From JAPYTK01 sp964401935 (GTDB lineage: Bacteria; Myxococcota_A; Polyangia; Polyangiales; Polyangiaceae), in contig CAYOAL010000006.1 of assembly GCA_964401935.1 (NCBI GenBank), positions 84,149-148,148 on the forward strand: a stretch of 64,000 nt of DNA, given 5' to 3'. The stretch's first letter is position 1. Each line of letters opens with the position of its first letter. Below are positions 45,188-53,517 of this stretch, in pieces. A program made the position numbers and the translations under genes. The notes beneath the pieces are model-generated. The model saw only the letters and a program-made list of their open reading frames with translations. It did not search any database and was not told the origin of the DNA.

Positions 45188-46654
45188 ATGAGGCTGACGA
45201 GGAAGTTCACGTTCGCGTTGGTCGCCGGAGTGCTGGTCATTCAGGCGAGCTTCAGCGTGCTGCGGGTGCAGCGCCTGCAGGCCATGTTTCATCTCGACAT
45301 CACGCGAGAGGAACGCGTCTTGGGTCGCGCCCTCGCCATCTCGGCCGAGACGGTCGCCGGGACGTCCGGAGTGGACGCTGCGCGCTCCCTCGTGCAACAG
45401 GCGAACCTCGCGGAGAGCCACGTCGAGATCCGTTGGGTCGAGCTCGAGCCCGGGGTCGCCGACGCTCAGCCGCGGGTTGGGAGGGAGTCGCTCGAGCCTC
45501 TGTTGCGGGGGGAGCGAGTCATCGCCCAGACCGAGAACGCTGCGGTGTTCACCTACACCCCGGTACGCCTCCCCGACGGGGGCATGGCCGCGGTGGAGAT
45601 CGCCGACTCGTGGGACGACGAAGAGGAGTACTTGCAGCGGAGCGTGCGCAACGCGGTGCTCTCTACCGCGCTCCTCGTCGCCCTCTGCGGGCTGGTGGCG
45701 TGGGGCGTGGGAGCGCTGTTCATCGGCCGACCCATCCGCCAGCTCGTCGTTCGGGCGCGTCAGATCGGCGAGGGCAAGCTCGAAGGAGCGGTTCACCTCG
45801 GCCAACGCGACGAGCTCACCGAGCTCGCCGAGGAGATGAACAGCATGGCCGCCGCGTTGCGGCGCGCTGGCGAGCGGGTGGAGAAGGAGACCCAGGCGCG
45901 CATCGCCCTCCTCGAGCAGCTGAAACACGCCGATCGATTGCGCACGGTGGGGACGCTCGCCTCTGGGATCGCGCACGAGCTCGGCACTCCGCTCAACGTG
46001 GTCGAGGGCCACGCGCAGCTCATCCTCGAAGACCGTGGGGCTGGCTCGGAGCTGAAAGAGAACGCCACCATCATCCGACGCCAGGCGCGGCGCATGACGG
46101 CCATCATCCGCCAGCTCCTCGACTTTGCGCGCCGCGAGCACGGGGGAGAGGGGACCGCCGACGTGTCCCACGTGGCCGACAAGACCGTCGAGATGCTCTC
46201 CACCCTCGCGCGGAAACGAGGCTGTCGGCTCCTCTGCAAGCACGACGAGGGGCTGCCGCTGGCCGCCATCCGCGAGGACGAGCTGCTCCAAGTGCTGGCC
46301 AACGTGACGATGAACGGCATCCAGGCCATGCCCGACGGAGGCGACGTCGAGCTGTCCGTCGCCCGGGCTCGTGCGGCGCCGCCGTGGACGCCGGACGCGC
46401 GGCGCGACATGATCCTGATCATCGTCCGAGACCAGGGAGACGGCATGGATCACGACACCATCGAGCGAGCCTTCGAGCCCTTCTTCACGACCAAGCAGGT
46501 TGGGGAAGGCACGGGGCTCGGCCTCTCCGTCGCCTACGGAATCGTGGCCGAGCGGGGGGGCTGGATCGAGGTCGACAGCGCGAAGGGGCGGGGTAGCGCG
46601 TTCTCCATCTTCGTGCCTGCGGCGCCGCCCGCGGTGGAAGGGCAGCCGTCATGA
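45188..46654 (+). CDS. Sensor histidine kinase with periplasmic domain and HAMP
   Basis: A 488-residue kinase. Two transmembrane helices (about residues 8-25 and 155-178) bracket a periplasmic sensor domain; a HAMP domain (about 180-232) leads to HisKA with the phospho-acceptor His in SGIAHELGTPLNVV, then HATPase_c with the N box (NVTMNGIQAM), G1 (RDQGDGM), F box and G2 (GEGTGLGLSVAYGIV). The order matches NtrB-type kinases. Its stop overlaps the start of the NtrC-type regulator (ATGA), so they form a two-component pair. A weak GG-N10-GC sequence at 45113-45126 could be a second sigma-54 promoter. Confidence 0.95.
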   Translation: MRLTRKFTFALVAGVLVIQASFSVLRVQRLQAMFHLDITREERVLGRALAISAETVAGTSGVDAARSLVQQANLAESHVEIRWVELEPGVADAQPRVGRESLEPLLRGERVIAQTENAAVFTYTPVRLPDGGMAAVEIADSWDDEEEYLQRSVRNAVLSTALLVALCGLVAWGVGALFIGRPIRQLVVRARQIGEGKLEGAVHLGQRDELTELAEEMNSMAAALRRAGERVEKETQARIALLEQLKHADRLRTVGTLASGIAHELGTPLNVVEGHAQLILEDRGAGSELKENATIIRRQARRMTAIIRQLLDFARREHGGEGTADVSHVADKTVEMLSTLARKRGCRLLCKHDEGLPLAAIREDELLQVLANVTMNGIQAMPDGGDVELSVARARAAPPWTPDARRDMILIIVRDQGDGMDHDTIERAFEPFFTTKQVGEGTGLGLSVAYGIVAERGGWIEVDSAKGRGSAFSIFVPAAPPAVEGQPS

Positions 46655-48039
46655 AGAGTCCCGTCTTGGTCGTCGACGACGACGCCGCGATGTGTCGGAT
46701 GCTCACGAGCGGGCTCGCGAGCCTCGACGTCGAGGTCGTGACCGCTTGCGACACCGAGACGGCGCTCGGGTTGTTCGCGGCCCGCACGTTCGACGTGGTG
46801 CTCACCGATCTCCGAATGGGCGGGCGTAGCGGCCTCGATCTCTGCAAGGCGATCGTGGAGAGCCGTCCCGATGTGCCCGTGATCGTGATGACCGCGTTCG
46901 GCAGCATGGACAGCGCGGTGCAAGCCATTCGCGCCGGGGCCTACGACTTCGTGACCAAGCCGTTTGAGCTCGATCGGATCCGCGTGACGGTGGAGCGCGC
47001 CGTCGATCACCGCAAGCTCGCCCAACGTCTGGTGCGGCTCGAGGATGCCCTCACCGAGACGCGGCGATTCGCCGGCATCATCGGCCGGAGCGCGCCGATG
47101 CAGAAGGTCTTCGAGCTCATCGACCGCGTGGCCAGCACCTCCACCACCGTGCTCGTCAGCGGCGAGAGCGGCACCGGCAAAGAGCTCGTGGCGCGGGCCA
47201 TCCACGATCGCAGCCCGCGGGCCGGCCAGCCGTTCGTGGCCATCAACTGCGCGGCCATGCCCGCTGCGCTCCTCGAGAGCGAGCTGTTTGGCCACGTGAA
47301 AGGCGCCTTCACCGATGCGCGCTCGGATCGCTCGGGGATGTTCGAGGTGGCGGGCGCGGGCACCCTGTTCCTCGACGAGATCGGGGAGCTTCCCCTCGAG
47401 CTCCAACCCAAGCTGTTGCGCGCGCTTCAGGAGCGGACGTTCCGCCCCGTCGGCAGCAGCCGCGAGCTCCCCCTCGAGGCGCGGATCGTGGTGGCCACCA
47501 ACCGTGACCTCGAGACGGCGGTGCAGGAGGGCGCGTTCCGCGAAGACCTCTACTACCGCATCCAGGTGATCGAGATCGAGGTGCCACCCCTGCGCGCGCG
47601 CGGCAACGACGTGCTCCTCTTGGCGCAACACTTCATCGAGCAATCGGGCGCGACCAACGGAAAGGCGGTGTCGGGGGTCACCGCCCCTGCCGCGAAGAAG
47701 CTCCTCGCCTACGGCTGGCCCGGCAACGTGCGGGAGCTTCAGAACTGCATCGAACGCGCGGTCACGCTCACCCGGTTCAACGAGATCACCGTCGACGACC
47801 TCCCCGACCGGATGCTCGAGGAGCCGCGCTCGCAGCCCGCGCTCTTCGAGGGAGACATCGACTCGCTGGTGCCGATGGACGAGGTGGAGCGCCGGTACGT
47901 GCTCCGCGTGTACCAAGCCACCGGTGGCAACAAGTCGCTCGCGGCGAAGATCTTGGGCTTCAACCGCAAGACGCTCTATCGCAAGCTCATCCGTTACGGT
48001 GTCCTCGCCGGTGGCGACGGCGACACCGATGACGCCTGA
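46651..48039 (+). CDS. NtrC-family sigma-54 response regulator
   Basis: A 462-residue regulator. Receiver domain at about 1-120 (VVDDDAAM, phospho-acceptor in VVLTDLRMGGR, Thr, Lys109-type). AAA+ domain at about 143-385: Walker A GESGTGKE, contact loop KGAFTDA (canonical is GAFTGA), Walker B GAGTLFLDEIGELP, arginine finger region. Fis-type HTH at the C-terminus (GNKSLAAKILGFNRKTLYRKL). It binds enhancers and remodels sigma-54 polymerase. The downstream Pal-like lipoprotein has a strong sigma-54 promoter, so it is a likely target. The Asp in place of Gly in the GAFTGA loop may weaken sigma-54 contact. Confidence 0.95.
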   Translation: MKSPVLVVDDDAAMCRMLTSGLASLDVEVVTACDTETALGLFAARTFDVVLTDLRMGGRSGLDLCKAIVESRPDVPVIVMTAFGSMDSAVQAIRAGAYDFVTKPFELDRIRVTVERAVDHRKLAQRLVRLEDALTETRRFAGIIGRSAPMQKVFELIDRVASTSTTVLVSGESGTGKELVARAIHDRSPRAGQPFVAINCAAMPAALLESELFGHVKGAFTDARSDRSGMFEVAGAGTLFLDEIGELPLELQPKLLRALQERTFRPVGSSRELPLEARIVVATNRDLETAVQEGAFREDLYYRIQVIEIEVPPLRARGNDVLLLAQHFIEQSGATNGKAVSGVTAPAAKKLLAYGWPGNVRELQNCIERAVTLTRFNEITVDDLPDRMLEEPRSQPALFEGDIDSLVPMDEVERRYVLRVYQATGGNKSLAAKILGFNRKTLYRKLIRYGVLAGGDGDTDDA

Positions 48040-48148
48040 CCTCACGCCTCACCGAGCGCGGAGGTGCTTGCTGAGGCAAAGCGCCGCCAACGGGGACGGC
48101 ATGCGAGGCAGAAAGGGCCAGATCACGCGGTTTGGAGGGTCATTTCGA

Positions 48149-48164
48149 CGGCATGACTGTTGCT
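48149..48164 (+). promoter_or_regulatory. Strong sigma-54 promoter candidate upstream of Pal-like lipoprotein
   Basis: CGGCATGACTGTTGCT: GG at 48150-48151 and GC at 48162-48163 separated by exactly 10 bp, with GGCA and TTGCT elements close to the consensus TGGCACG-N4-TTGC. Start of transcription would be near 48175, about 54 bp before the ATG. Confidence 0.65.
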
Positions 48165-48228
48165 TCGGTCGCGACTGGACGCGCGAGCCCAAGGTGGGCC
48201 CCTCCCGTCCGAAGAAAGTGTGAGAGTC

Positions 48229-48765
48229 ATGACGTATCGACTGTTCATGGCGATCGCTGCGCTCGGTGCAGCAACGAGTGGCTGTGCGGATCAACCGGCC
48301 AAGACGCCGCTCTCGGCGACGTCTCCGACTGGCCAAGGGGACGGCAGCGCGCGCCGCGCCCAAGGCGAAGAGCTTCCCGGAAAAGATCCGAACCAGGGCA
48401 ACATCCACATTCATCCTCGGCTGGCCAAGCTGTGCAACGTCAGCGCTGCCTACTTCTCATTCGACTCGGCCAATCTGAGTGGGGAGGCCAAAGCTGCGAT
48501 GGACTCGCTCGCGAAGTGCTTCACGACCGGCGCAGCCAAGAACGAGACGATGCAGCTGGTCGGCCACGCCGATCCACGCGGCGAGCCGGAGTACAACTTC
48601 GCCCTCGGACAGCGCCGAGCGGGGACGGTGGAGATGCACCTCACCCAGCGTGGGGTGCCCGCGGATCGCATCGAGACGTCCTCGCGAGGCGAGCTCGACG
48701 CCGTCGGCACCAACGAGGCGAGCTGGGCGAAGGACCGCAAGGTAGAGATCAACCTCGCCGACTGA
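48229..48765 (+). CDS. Pal/OmpA-type peptidoglycan-associated lipoprotein
   Basis: A 178-residue lipoprotein (lipobox ATSGC, Cys19). After a Ser/Gly/Lys linker (about 20-65), an OmpA-type domain: AYFSFDSANLSGEAKAAM, LVGHADPRGEPEYNFALGQRRA (peptidoglycan-binding Asp and Arg), and DRKVEINL. Anchors the outer membrane to the wall. ATG at 48229 has GTGAGAG upstream. It follows the sigma-54-type promoter at 48149-48164, so its expression is probably controlled by the adjacent NtrC-type regulator (inference). Confidence 0.88.
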   Translation: MTYRLFMAIAALGAATSGCADQPAKTPLSATSPTGQGDGSARRAQGEELPGKDPNQGNIHIHPRLAKLCNVSAAYFSFDSANLSGEAKAAMDSLAKCFTTGAAKNETMQLVGHADPRGEPEYNFALGQRRAGTVEMHLTQRGVPADRIETSSRGELDAVGTNEASWAKDRKVEINLAD

Positions 48766-48772
48766 TCTCGGC

Positions 48773-48797
48773 CGCCCGGGGGGGCATCGTCCGGGCG
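48773..48797. terminator. Hairpin between convergent genes
   Basis: CGCCCGG and CCGGGCG arms, 11-nt loop, between the Pal-like gene and the MbnH-like gene that converge here. Probably a bidirectional terminator; no T-tract. Confidence 0.4.
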
Positions 48798-48815
48798 ACG
48801 GCGACGGAGACGAGG

Positions 48816-49967
48816 TCAACGGCTGGGGGGGGCCTGATGGCTCGGCGCCGTGGTGAAGGTGAGGTCGGTGAGCGTGTGGAGGAAGGCGATGAGCGCGCGC
48901 TCGTCGGCGGCGGTCAGCGGGATCCCGAGCCTGCCCCCGCGCGCGAGGACGGGGGCGAGGGTGGGGGAGCGCTTCACACCGCTGCGATAGTGCGCGAGCA
49001 CGTCCTCGATGCGCGCGAAGCGACCGTCGTGCATGTAGGGCGCGGTCAACATCACGTTGCGGAGGGTGGGCGTCTTGTACCGACCGATGTCGGCCTCGGC
49101 GCCCGTGATGCGACCGCGTCCCCAAGCGAGGCGCTCGTGGTCTTCGGGGTAGGCCTCGTCGAGGCCATTGTTGTGGAAGTCGTGGTCGGTGAAAAAGTCG
49201 GGTCGGTGGCAGCTCCCGCAGTGGCGCTGGAACACGGCCAGCCCATCGAGCTCGGCGTCGGTCAACGCGACGCCTTCGCCCCGCACGTGCTGGTCGTAGC
49301 GCGAGTTGGCGCTGATGAGGCTGCGCTCGAACTGGGCGATGGCGCGCACCACGTTGGGGAGGGTGAGCCCGTCGGGGAACGCGCGCGCGAACAGCTCCAG
49401 ATACGGCGGACGCGCGGCGAGCTCCACGAGGAGCTCGTCGAGGTTCTGCCCCATCTCGTCCGGATGCTTGATGGGCGCGAAGGCCTGTGACTCGAGGTCG
49501 TAGCCGCCGCCATCCCAGAAGTAGCCGGGGTGCCAAGCGAGGTTGACGAGGGTGGGCGCGTTGCGGCGCAGCGGCTCACCGCTCTGGCCAGCGCGGCCGA
49601 GCGCCTCTCCGTCGGTGAACGCCTTGTCCGGGTGGTGACAGGTGGCGCACGAGACCTGGTTGTTCGCGGACAAGGTCGGGTCGAAGAAGAGGCGCCGCCC
49701 GAGCTCGATGCCCGCCACGGTGAGGGGATTCCGCTCCGGCGTGGGGATGCTCGCGGCGAGGTTTCTGGGGGGGCGAGGGAGCCGCGCAGCGAGCGACACG
49801 GGCGGCGCGGGGGCGAGCGCGCTGCTCGTGGGCGCGGTCACGTGAGGCTCGGCGTCGCTGCTGCGCTCGGCGGGGCGCTCGCAGCCCAGCCCGAGGGCCA
49901 CCACTGCGGCCACCGTGCCAAAGAGGCGGATCAGCGCACCGTCTGCTGCTCTGCCTCTCGGTGCCAT
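48816..49967 (-). CDS. mbnH: MbnH/MauG-like di-haem cytochrome c peroxidase family enzyme
   Basis: A 383-residue lipoprotein-type exported protein (signal ends LGLGC). Two haem motifs, CATCHH and CGSCHR, are separated by about 150 residues, as in the bacterial cytochrome c peroxidase/MauG superfamily. Family marks: GRRLFFDPTLS, NNQVSCATCHHPDKAFTDG, RNAPTLVNLAWHPGYFWDGG, YKTPTLRNV...PYMHDGRF. It lies 13 bp behind an MbnP-like gene, and this pair is the MbnP-MbnH set, in which MbnH oxidises a Trp of MbnP to kynurenine to make a copper site. Last gene of the five-gene minus-strand operon. Confidence 0.88.
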   Translation of the reverse strand: MAPRGRAADGALIRLFGTVAAVVALGLGCERPAERSSDAEPHVTAPTSSALAPAPPVSLAARLPRPPRNLAASIPTPERNPLTVAGIELGRRLFFDPTLSANNQVSCATCHHPDKAFTDGEALGRAGQSGEPLRRNAPTLVNLAWHPGYFWDGGGYDLESQAFAPIKHPDEMGQNLDELLVELAARPPYLELFARAFPDGLTLPNVVRAIAQFERSLISANSRYDQHVRGEGVALTDAELDGLAVFQRHCGSCHRPDFFTDHDFHNNGLDEAYPEDHERLAWGRGRITGAEADIGRYKTPTLRNVMLTAPYMHDGRFARIEDVLAHYRSGVKRSPTLAPVLARGGRLGIPLTAADERALIAFLHTLTDLTFTTAPSHQAPPSR

Positions 49968-49980
49968 CGATCGGACGAGG

Positions 49981-50817
49981 CTACTCGACCCCCGCCACAG
50001 CGAACCAACCCGCGAAGATGTTCATGAGCTGAGGTCCCTGAGGACCGAACGTGATGTTGTCGGCGGTGTTGAAGTCGAACCCGTTGGCGAGCGCCGACGC
50101 TTCGAGCTGGATCGTGACCACGGGGTGGGCGGCGCCGTCGACGGTGATCGGCTGGGGCAAGGGCAACGTCACCGTCTTGTAGTTGGCGTCGGTGCCGATG
50201 TGCGCGGCGAACGCCCTGAGCGTCTGGCTGCCGTCATTGAAGTACTGCCCTTCGGTCTTCACGAAGATGAAGCCGGAGTTCCAGCCCCAGTCCATGTCGA
50301 CCGCCGTGGAGAGCTCCCCGACGAAGACATCGGTAGAGTGGTTGTGTGCGGCGTCGACCCCGAGGCCGAAGGTGACGGAGGTGTACTCACCGGGTGGGAT
50401 GTTCTCGAGCGTCACGTCGGTGCGCGTCTTGCCCGCGGTCGCTTCCACCAGGTAGTACGAGTCGGGGTCGGCGTGCTCCCCGGCGCCCGAGAGCGTCACG
50501 TTGCTCACCCAGTAGCGGATCATCGAGAACGAGAAGGGCTCGTCGTCTGCCGTCGCGTATTCGGTGCCGAGCGTGAGCGGGGCGCCGTCGAACACGTTCG
50601 AGAACCTGAGGGTCGCGCTCCCAGGGCTGCCCATCATCCCCGACGACGCGCTGTTGTTCGCGCTGGTCGCCCCGCCGCCCGGACCGCTCGAAGACGACGA
50701 CGCCGACGAGGTCGTGTCGTCGTCGGGGCCGGCCGAGGACCCGTCGTCGCAGCCGCTGATGCTCGCTGCGCCGAAGAGGAGACACGAGGCGTAAGAGAAG
50801 ACACGATGCATGTTCAT
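49981..50817 (-). CDS. mbnP: MbnP-like copper-binding protein
   Basis: A 278-residue lipoprotein-type exported protein (lipobox ASISGC) with a Ser-rich linker (about 25-60). Blocks diagnostic of MbnP are visible: LRFSNVFDGAPLTLGTEYAT, FSFSMIRYWVSNVTL, VTFGLGVDAAHNHS and MDWGWNSGFIFVKTEG; the Trp region near WGWNSG is where the partner MbnH would make kynurenine. Immunoglobulin-like fold, periplasmic or surface Cu(I) binding. MbnPH pairs are known well beyond methanobactin producers. Spacing to MbnH-like gene 13 bp, to multihaem cytochrome 26 bp. Confidence 0.85.
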   Translation of the reverse strand: MNMHRVFSYASCLLFGAASISGCDDGSSAGPDDDTTSSASSSSSGPGGGATSANNSASSGMMGSPGSATLRFSNVFDGAPLTLGTEYATADDEPFSFSMIRYWVSNVTLSGAGEHADPDSYYLVEATAGKTRTDVTLENIPPGEYTSVTFGLGVDAAHNHSTDVFVGELSTAVDMDWGWNSGFIFVKTEGQYFNDGSQTLRAFAAHIGTDANYKTVTLPLPQPITVDGAAHPVVTIQLEASALANGFDFNTADNITFGPQGPQLMNIFAGWFAVAGVE

Positions 50818-50843
50818 GGGAGCTCCTTGGTAGTTTCTTGCGA

Positions 50844-52211
50844 TCAGGGGATGCACTCGACCCCCGCGGTAGCGGTCCACTCGAGCGCCGCGAGCCCGAG
50901 CGAGAACGTTGGGATCTTGGTGAGGTACTCTTCGTCGAGATCGCCGCTGTCGACGAGCGACTGGAGGACGTCGAGGCCCATCGGTCGGACGAGGACACGC
51001 AGCGTCACCCGTGCCGGCAACGTCGTGGGCACGAGGTAGGTGCGGGAGCGGTGGATGTCCGTCCACGCCGGGTCCGACGGGGCGCTCGCGGTGGGCGGCA
51101 TCAACAGCTCGCTCTCGACGCTCGCCGCCTCCCAGAACATGTGCACCTCTTGGCCGGCCTCGCCAAAGATGCGGTCGCCGAGGCGCCAGAGGTTTGGGTC
51201 GCCGAGCTCGACCGCCGTCACCGGCTCCCCCTCCGCCACCACGCCGCTCTCGAACACCACCGCCTCGGTCGCGTCGTAGGCGGTGAGCTCCACCCACACC
51301 CGCCGGTCCTGAGCGGCACCGCTCGGGAAGCCGTGGCCCGCGCCCTGGTTCTCGAGGCCGACGGTGATGGCCGTCTCGCCGGCCCGCTCCACGACGCAGA
51401 GCTCGGCCCGAACGGTAGTGTCCAGATCTCGCTGGATCTGCGCCCGCTGAGCCTCCATCTCCGGGAATGGCGTGAGCGCGACGTCCACCCCCACCATCTT
51501 GTGGTCGTGCACCCGGCGGAGGAACACCCCTTCGAAGTCGGCGGCCACCCCGTCACGTCCCGCCATGTGGCAGTTGCCGCAGGTCTGCTGTTGGTCGGGC
51601 ACTGGGTTGGAGAACAACGACTGACGCCACTCCTCGAACGTTCGCTCGAGGTGAAGGTTGTGCGGGGCTGGGGTCACGATGTCGTGGCAGGAGCCGCAGA
51701 GCGTCGCCGACGCGAGCTGCTCGCGATCGAGGAGCTCGGAGTACGCGGAGGCGTGGGCGCCGTTGGGCACCGGCTCGGCGATGCCGCCTCGCAGCACCCC
51801 GTCGTCCGCGAGCACGAGAGGGGCGTTGTGCTCGCCCTCGACGGCGCTCACCGAGTGGCAGAAGTAGCAGGTGACCCCTTGCGCGTAGCTCGGCACCTCC
51901 GACAGGTTGAGGCCGTCGGTCGTGAGCCCGAGCCGCACCGCCATCGGCGCGTGGCAGCTCACACAGAAGTCGCCGAGCGCGCCGTTCGTCTCGCGCTGGC
52001 CGCGAGCGTTCATCGCGAGGAACACGGGGTCGAGCGCGGCGTAGGCGTGCATGCTCCCCGACCACTGTCTCACGTGCTCAGCGTGGCACTCGGCGCAGGT
52101 CTCGGGGTCGAGGAGCGCCTCTCGCGGGAGGAAGCGGGGGTTGGGCTCGTCGCTGCCACAGCCGACCATCGCGACGAGCAGCACCGAGGCGCTGGGGAGT
52201 GAGCTCCTCAC
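50844..52211 (-). CDS. Five-haem cytochrome c lipoprotein
   Basis: A 455-residue lipoprotein (lipobox AMVGC) from a GTG overlapping the preceding stop. Five CxxCH motifs: CAECH, CVSCH, CYFCH, CGSCH and CGNCH, spread over about residues 30-220, with extra His residues (FVQW..HAYAAL, HDHKMVGVDV) as possible second ligands. The C-terminal half is beta-rich with no haem. It resembles the cytochrome c554/NrfB-type multihaem family. Probable role: electron transfer within the MbnPH system or to an outside acceptor; inference. A gene encoding a Cys-rich lipoprotein lies directly before it. Confidence 0.85.
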   Translation of the reverse strand: MRSSLPSASVLLVAMVGCGSDEPNPRFLPREALLDPETCAECHAEHVRQWSGSMHAYAALDPVFLAMNARGQRETNGALGDFCVSCHAPMAVRLGLTTDGLNLSEVPSYAQGVTCYFCHSVSAVEGEHNAPLVLADDGVLRGGIAEPVPNGAHASAYSELLDREQLASATLCGSCHDIVTPAPHNLHLERTFEEWRQSLFSNPVPDQQQTCGNCHMAGRDGVAADFEGVFLRRVHDHKMVGVDVALTPFPEMEAQRAQIQRDLDTTVRAELCVVERAGETAITVGLENQGAGHGFPSGAAQDRRVWVELTAYDATEAVVFESGVVAEGEPVTAVELGDPNLWRLGDRIFGEAGQEVHMFWEAASVESELLMPPTASAPSDPAWTDIHRSRTYLVPTTLPARVTLRVLVRPMGLDVLQSLVDSGDLDEEYLTKIPTFSLGLAALEWTATAGVECIP

Positions 52212-52630
52212 CGGACAGCACCTCTTCGGATCCACTCGATCACGCTGCACTGCTCCGTGGCCGCGAGGGGGCTGCCTGGCGGCATCACGTCGGCTCCGCT
52301 CGACACGAGGCGCACGACGAGCTTCGAGCACGCGGGGTCGCCGGCGATCACACGAGGCTCTGCGTCCGTCGGCGACAACAGCAGGTCGTAGGCGAGGTCG
52401 GGGTCGCCGAGAGCGAGGCCTCCTTGTGCCCCTTCGGGGGCGTGGCACGCCCCTCCGCTCACCGCGCAGCTCCGCGTGAAGGTCTGCGCGAACACGTTGT
52501 CGAAGGTGGGCTCGTAGAGCGGCGTGCAGCTCTCGGGCAGCGCGGAGACGCAGCGCGGGGCCTCGTCGTCGTCGGCGCACGCGACGAGGCACGCCCCGAC
52601 GAGCACGATCCCGAAGGTGTTTCGCTTCAT
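52208..52630 (-). CDS. Small lipoprotein with cytochrome-like CxxCH-adjacent segment
   Basis: A 140-residue lipoprotein (lipobox ACLVAC). The mature part holds CAVSGGACHAPEGAQGGLAL (cysteine pair spaced differently from CxxCH) and a C-terminal PPGSPL...CSVIEWIRRGA, which resemble the Planctomycete-type cytochrome (PSCyt) domain, though the strict haem motif is replaced by CxxxxxxCH. Haem binding is uncertain. ATG 52630 chosen; GTG 52642 possible. Its stop overlaps the multihaem gene start by 4 bp (GTGA). Confidence 0.6.
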   Translation of the reverse strand: MKRNTFGIVLVGACLVACADDDEAPRCVSALPESCTPLYEPTFDNVFAQTFTRSCAVSGGACHAPEGAQGGLALGDPDLAYDLLLSPTDAEPRVIAGDPACSKLVVRLVSSGADVMPPGSPLAATEQCSVIEWIRRGAVR

Positions 52631-52657
52631 CGCGCGTTCCACGGCTCGCTCGAGGGC

Positions 52658-53326
52658 TCAGCCCTCGAGGTCGAAGGAGAAGGTCACTTGATCCTCGACC
52701 GAGTCGCCCTGCATGATCCGGATGGTCACCTCCCAGATCCCGGGCATGAACAGGTCCATCGCGTCGAGCGTGTACATGCCGTCGTCTCCGGCAGGCGTCG
52801 CGTCGGTGATGGGGGGAAATGTGCCGTGGTTGTGTGCTGGCATGCGAGGCTCGGCCGCGATCACAGCGTCCGAAACTGGGTCGCCCGCGTCGAGGAGCTG
52901 GATGGTCCAGGTGTAGAGGCCCGTGTCTTGGGGGATGGGCTGGCTCTCCACGAGCTTCACCACGTACACGCCGCTCTGCCCTTGTTTCTCGAGGCCTGCG
53001 ACGTACACGTCGCCGCCGCTCCCATTCCCGCCGCTGCCGCTGCTCCCTTGGGTGGCGGTGCCGCCGGTGGCCGCGCTGCTGGTGTGGCCCGCCGTGCCTC
53101 CCGCCCCCGAGCTGGAGGCGGTTGGTCCGTGGCCGCTCGGTGTGGGCTCTGCGCTCGAGCACGCGACGAGCGCCCCCAACGCCAGGGACGCGAACGTAAC
53201 CCAGCTCGCTCCCGGGGGTCGCGCCCGGCTCCACGAAGGCTGCTGTGCGCTCTCGCCTTGCCGCGCCACCTGCGACAGCCACCTCGAACCATGTCGCGCC
53301 CTATGCGCCATCTGCGACACCCACAT
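52658..53326 (-). CDS. YtkA/FixH-like lipoprotein, first gene of the MbnPH operon
   Basis: A 222-residue lipoprotein (lipobox LGALVAC) with a Gly/Ser-rich linker (about 55-90). The remaining ~120 residues match the YtkA/FixH immunoglobulin-like domain: YTWTIQLLDAGDPVSDAVIAAEPRMPAHNHGT, then GMYTLDAMDLFMPGIWEVTIRI. The MPAHNHG motif is the usual His/Met metal-like segment; copper binding is plausible but unproven. Start ATG 53326 (GGGAG 7 bp upstream); 53311 is possible. It precedes the cytochromes and MbnPH, all on the minus strand with spacings of 27 bp or less. Confidence 0.65.
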   Translation of the reverse strand: MWVSQMAHRARHGSRWLSQVARQGESAQQPSWSRARPPGASWVTFASLALGALVACSSAEPTPSGHGPTASSSGAGGTAGHTSSAATGGTATQGSSGSGGNGSGGDVYVAGLEKQGQSGVYVVKLVESQPIPQDTGLYTWTIQLLDAGDPVSDAVIAAEPRMPAHNHGTFPPITDATPAGDDGMYTLDAMDLFMPGIWEVTIRIMQGDSVEDQVTFSFDLEG

Positions 53327-53333
53327 CGAACCA
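53271..53333. repeat. Two copies of a 21-bp direct repeat, 42 bp apart, at the operon start
   Basis: TGCGACAGCCACCTCGAACCA (53271-53291; 21 bp in two parts) and its near-copy at 53313-53333 differ at two positions. They lie at the 5' end of the MbnPH operon, partly in the predicted N-terminus of the first protein, giving WVSQM and WLSQV sequences. Confidence 0.55.
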
Positions 53334-53351
53334 CTCCCACCGGCAACCCGT

Positions 53352-53375
53352 GCGGTGGATGCGACAATCCACCGC
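53352..53375. promoter_or_regulatory. Perfect 9-bp inverted repeat between MbnPH operon and tolC
   Basis: GCGGTGGAT and ATCCACCGC arms with a 6-bp spacer, 26 bp upstream of the minus-strand operon start and about 143 bp before the tolC-like gene. Candidate operator for the divergent promoters. Confidence 0.5.
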
Positions 53376-53517
53376 ATTGACCTTACCACAGCTCCCCTTG
53401 AGGCGTGAGGGCCCGCGCACGAGGGGGGGAGAGTCGTGCGCAGTTTCCCGACGGTCGGGTAGGATGGCCAGCCTTCGTCGTATCTCGACTCGAAGTCCAA
53501 CTACCCCGCGAGGTTTG

